A stretch of 64,000 nt of DNA from NCBI GenBank assembly GCA_019429305.1, contig JAHYIR010000008.1, positions 1 to 64,000 on the forward strand. Reading direction: 5' to 3'. A model generated the notes under the pieces. It had not been told where the DNA came from. It saw only the letters and a list, made by a program, of their open reading frames with translations, and did not search any database. This document shows positions 63,201 through 64,000 of the stretch, piece by piece. The stretch is from Candidatus Cloacimonadota bacterium. GTDB lineage: Bacteria; Cloacimonadota; Cloacimonadia; Cloacimonadales; JAJBBL01. Numbering within the stretch: the stretch's first letter is position 1; each line of letters begins with the position of its first letter. Both the position numbers and the translations under genes were made by a program.

Positions 63201-64000
63201 TTAGAAATTGGCGACTTCCTGGTCCTTTGGGACCAAGTTCCATTATTGCTGCTTTCTGGGATAATTTAGCTGTATCAACTGCCTCAGGTGGTGTTTATAC
63301 ATATTATGATAATGCTCAGAGCATATTTATCATCCAGTGGCAAAATGCTCAAAATATCGTAGGTAACGCTCAGGAAACTTTCCAGATTATACTCTACGAT
63401 CCTATGTATTATTATACTCTAACTGGCGACGGTCCGATTAAGATTCAGTACAAGGTTTTCAATAACGTTAATAACGGTACAGGATATCCTTACGGTAACT
63501 GGGGTAATTACTCAACAATAGGAATTGCTGATCATTCTTGTACTGTTGGATTAGAGTATTCTTTTAATAATCAATATCCTACAGCTGCCAGACCACTTGG
63601 TAATGAAACTGCCCTCTACTTTACTACCGGATCTGTTGATTACGAAAACGCTTTCGTAGCTATTGAAACTTTTAGCATCACTGATGACAATAACAACATT
63701 CCTGAATACGGTGAAACTGTTGGTATCAATATAACTCTGGTAAATCTTGGAGGGGAGGAAGCAGGAAATGTTTCTGCACAATTGACTACCAATGATCCAT
63801 TTATTACTATCCTGGATAATCAGGCTACTTTTGGCACTATAGTAGAAGAAGAGAGCTCAACAGTAAATAATGCGTTCACTATAGAAATTGCTGATAATAT
63901 CCCTCATATGCATCGAGTAGTTTTTATTCTATATCTCAGTGCAGACGGAGATATGAATTGGACACATACTTTTAATCTTGATATTAATGCACCTGATCTT
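60266..64000 (+). CDS. Secreted gingipain-like (C25) protein with Ig/CARDB-like modules, 3' end outside window
   Basis: 1245 codons open to the window end. It has a signal peptide (VLLLIALLFMSFLFNSNLVAA). A propeptide-like region follows to about residue 225, then a C25 domain (about 230-570): MIVVHNHNT, FVNWKRNKGFEV, YVVLIGAASGS, DLADLFIGRIA, IFNYRGYIGMSSW, CAFLTCSTLSY and LIGDPSMDIW. The cysteine of the C25 pair is plausible in CAFLTC, but the histidine of the usual GHG motif appears as Tyr near residue 436. After it come a CarboxypepD-like module, CARDB/Ig-like repeats (two contain VNDGGNGILDPGE-type phrases) and a jelly-roll-like domain. The sorting tail lies beyond the window. AGAGG precedes the ATG. 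Confidence 0.85.
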   Translation, partial: MKMNQKTAVLLLIALLFMSFLFNSNLVAANEMFQITSLGRNYTEIEFTLKDYEFIDTEVDGTVYKRLYHPESGFLMEEGLPEVLTFSVILAIPETGTVELESPRITDSNILSDVLLFPSQGFDFDISEEEGFLIDHSFYVKDIDYPLHEAQVTTPAIMRDMRLVSVTLYPFSYNPALRELTVRNRISLRVNYNPDLTGENEITRSPRLFSHSFEKMYQGSILNYHQFRDPDREYQARSMIVVHNHNTTIVNLVNEFVNWKRNKGFEVTAISTAMYSSNTAIKNYIQNAYNTWENPPEYVVLIGAASGSINVPAWNVNSGWGDHPYTLLEGNDDLADLFIGRIAIDNSTQLATIWNKISNYERTPYLDNTDWYERNLLVGDPGSSGVSTIITNKYLKEIMLRHNSDYSFIEVYNSPFASQMNAGVNQGVSIFNYRGYIGMSSWSPNDASLYNGLMLPNCAFLTCSTLSYTTSGSKTDYMVRMGTPTGAKGGVTAIGMTTSATKTAFNNCLGGGIFYGIFVEDMRTMGEALARGQLYLWQVYGNSHPSQPPLFSQWANLIGDPSMDIWVEQPKPLTVDYNNTIPLGSNSVVVSVSDSFGQPVSDAWVTIRQGDDVIFATGYTDTSGNITLFFDPESDGTINLTVTKPNYIPYLSEISIAGNPGVTFNDTVVNDDVVAGTTVNFALMVKNHSSQSFNGVTGIISTESDYVNITSTTSLFGNVAPGAIVESTTDYTIVISPDTPSNHKAIFLLTTSDNLANQWTSRFYFTILNGNLVPQSIVVNDGGNGILDPGEQVQLLVHLKNAGLSNLTGVQGILRGGGQGFAIIDSTAFFGDIAPDQTVTSTGDHFYVSAASYVTPGSSFDMELALFNNQGFTQTRIISLTVGVVTIDDPLGPDSYGYWCYDYGDTDYLDAPVYEWIEIYPPLGGSGTNTNLTSDHNNNQNVMNMNLPFTFRFYGVDYDQISICANGWVAFGITEQATFRNWRLPGPLGPSSIIAAFWDNLAVSTASGGVYTYYDNAQSIFIIQWQNAQNIVGNAQETFQIILYDPMYYYTLTGDGPIKIQYKVFNNVNNGTGYPYGNWGNYSTIGIADHSCTVGLEYSFNNQYPTAARPLGNETALYFTTGSVDYENAFVAIETFSITDDNNNIPEYGETVGINITLVNLGGEEAGNVSAQLTTNDPFITILDNQATFGTIVEEESSTVNNAFTIEIADNIPHMHRVVFILYLSADGDMNWTHTFNLDINAPDL

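Noticed and set aside
1-64000. Phage, insertion sequence, CRISPR or toxin-antitoxin system
   Set aside because: No transposase, integrase, Cas gene, regular direct-repeat array or toxin-like pair was seen on either strand.

Overview
The window reads as a chromosomal segment of an AT-rich, Gram-negative-type (diderm) bacterium. Evidence for two membranes is direct: a heptosyltransferase and LPS-type glycosyltransferases, an LpxH-like phosphoesterase, lipoprotein signals, ExbB/ExbD/TonB-like genes, and secreted proteins ending in the YPNPFN-type C-terminal (FlgD-Ig/Por-like) sorting domain. That domain, together with a gingipain-like C25 peptidase, GldA/F/G-like ABC genes, DUF4340/DUF4159 proteins and many giant TPR proteins, points to the FCB side of the tree. 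Candidatus Cloacimonadota is my best guess, by inference only. No phage, insertion sequence or CRISPR array is visible; it looks like core chromosome with some lineage-specific envelope genes.

Layout. 1-1430: tail of a secreted M14 carboxypeptidase. 1504-3957: priA. 4115-6781 (minus): tandem pair of lipoproteins with ComEC-like metallo-beta-lactamase domains. 7053-14896 (plus): a CDP-glycerol-transferase-like gene, an M42 aminopeptidase, murI, then an LPS/glycan glycosyltransferase run, one member of which is split by a frameshift. 15041-17109: an unknown 107-residue protein, ndk, ackA. 17138-27632 (minus): a ChaN-like lipoprotein, ferritin-like protein, VOC protein, giant TPR protein, RqcH-like NFACT protein, queC and trmFO in close succession, then a response regulator/diguanylate cyclase. 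27750-29574 (plus): argF and an exported PAP2 phosphatase.

29784-40338 (minus) is the most distinctive part. A possible outer-membrane barrel gene is followed by seven tightly packed genes: two large TPR proteins (677 and 1298 residues), a small exported acidic protein, a TolQ/ExbB channel, two ExbD/TolR proteins, and a protein with an FHA-like head, one membrane helix and a TonB-type tail. It resembles in plan the Agl/Glt force-generating apparatus of Myxococcus and may be a trans-envelope machine.

40966-41210: three tRNAs (Lys-TTT, Glu-TTC, Glu-CTC) with a terminator. 41486-46505: GldA/GldF/GldG-like ABC complex with DUF4340 and DUF4159 proteins. 46520-47750: LpxH-like and HU genes. 47981-51805: an apparently exported SagB-type nitroreductase, an exported Pcm-type methyltransferase and a multi-pass spermidine-synthase-like protein. 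51811-53490 (minus): secreted SBBP-repeat protein with sorting domain. 53858-60135: AddB/AddA-type helicase-nuclease. 60266 to the end: secreted C25-like protein, open at the window edge.

Two non-coding patterns cross the window. A palindrome with core ACGAGTCGG/CCGACTCGT occurs in three intergenic gaps. TTGAC boxes precede many transcription units, and three of them are followed at near-fixed spacing by TA(A)GTTTG, a promoter shape reminiscent of Bacteroidetes.
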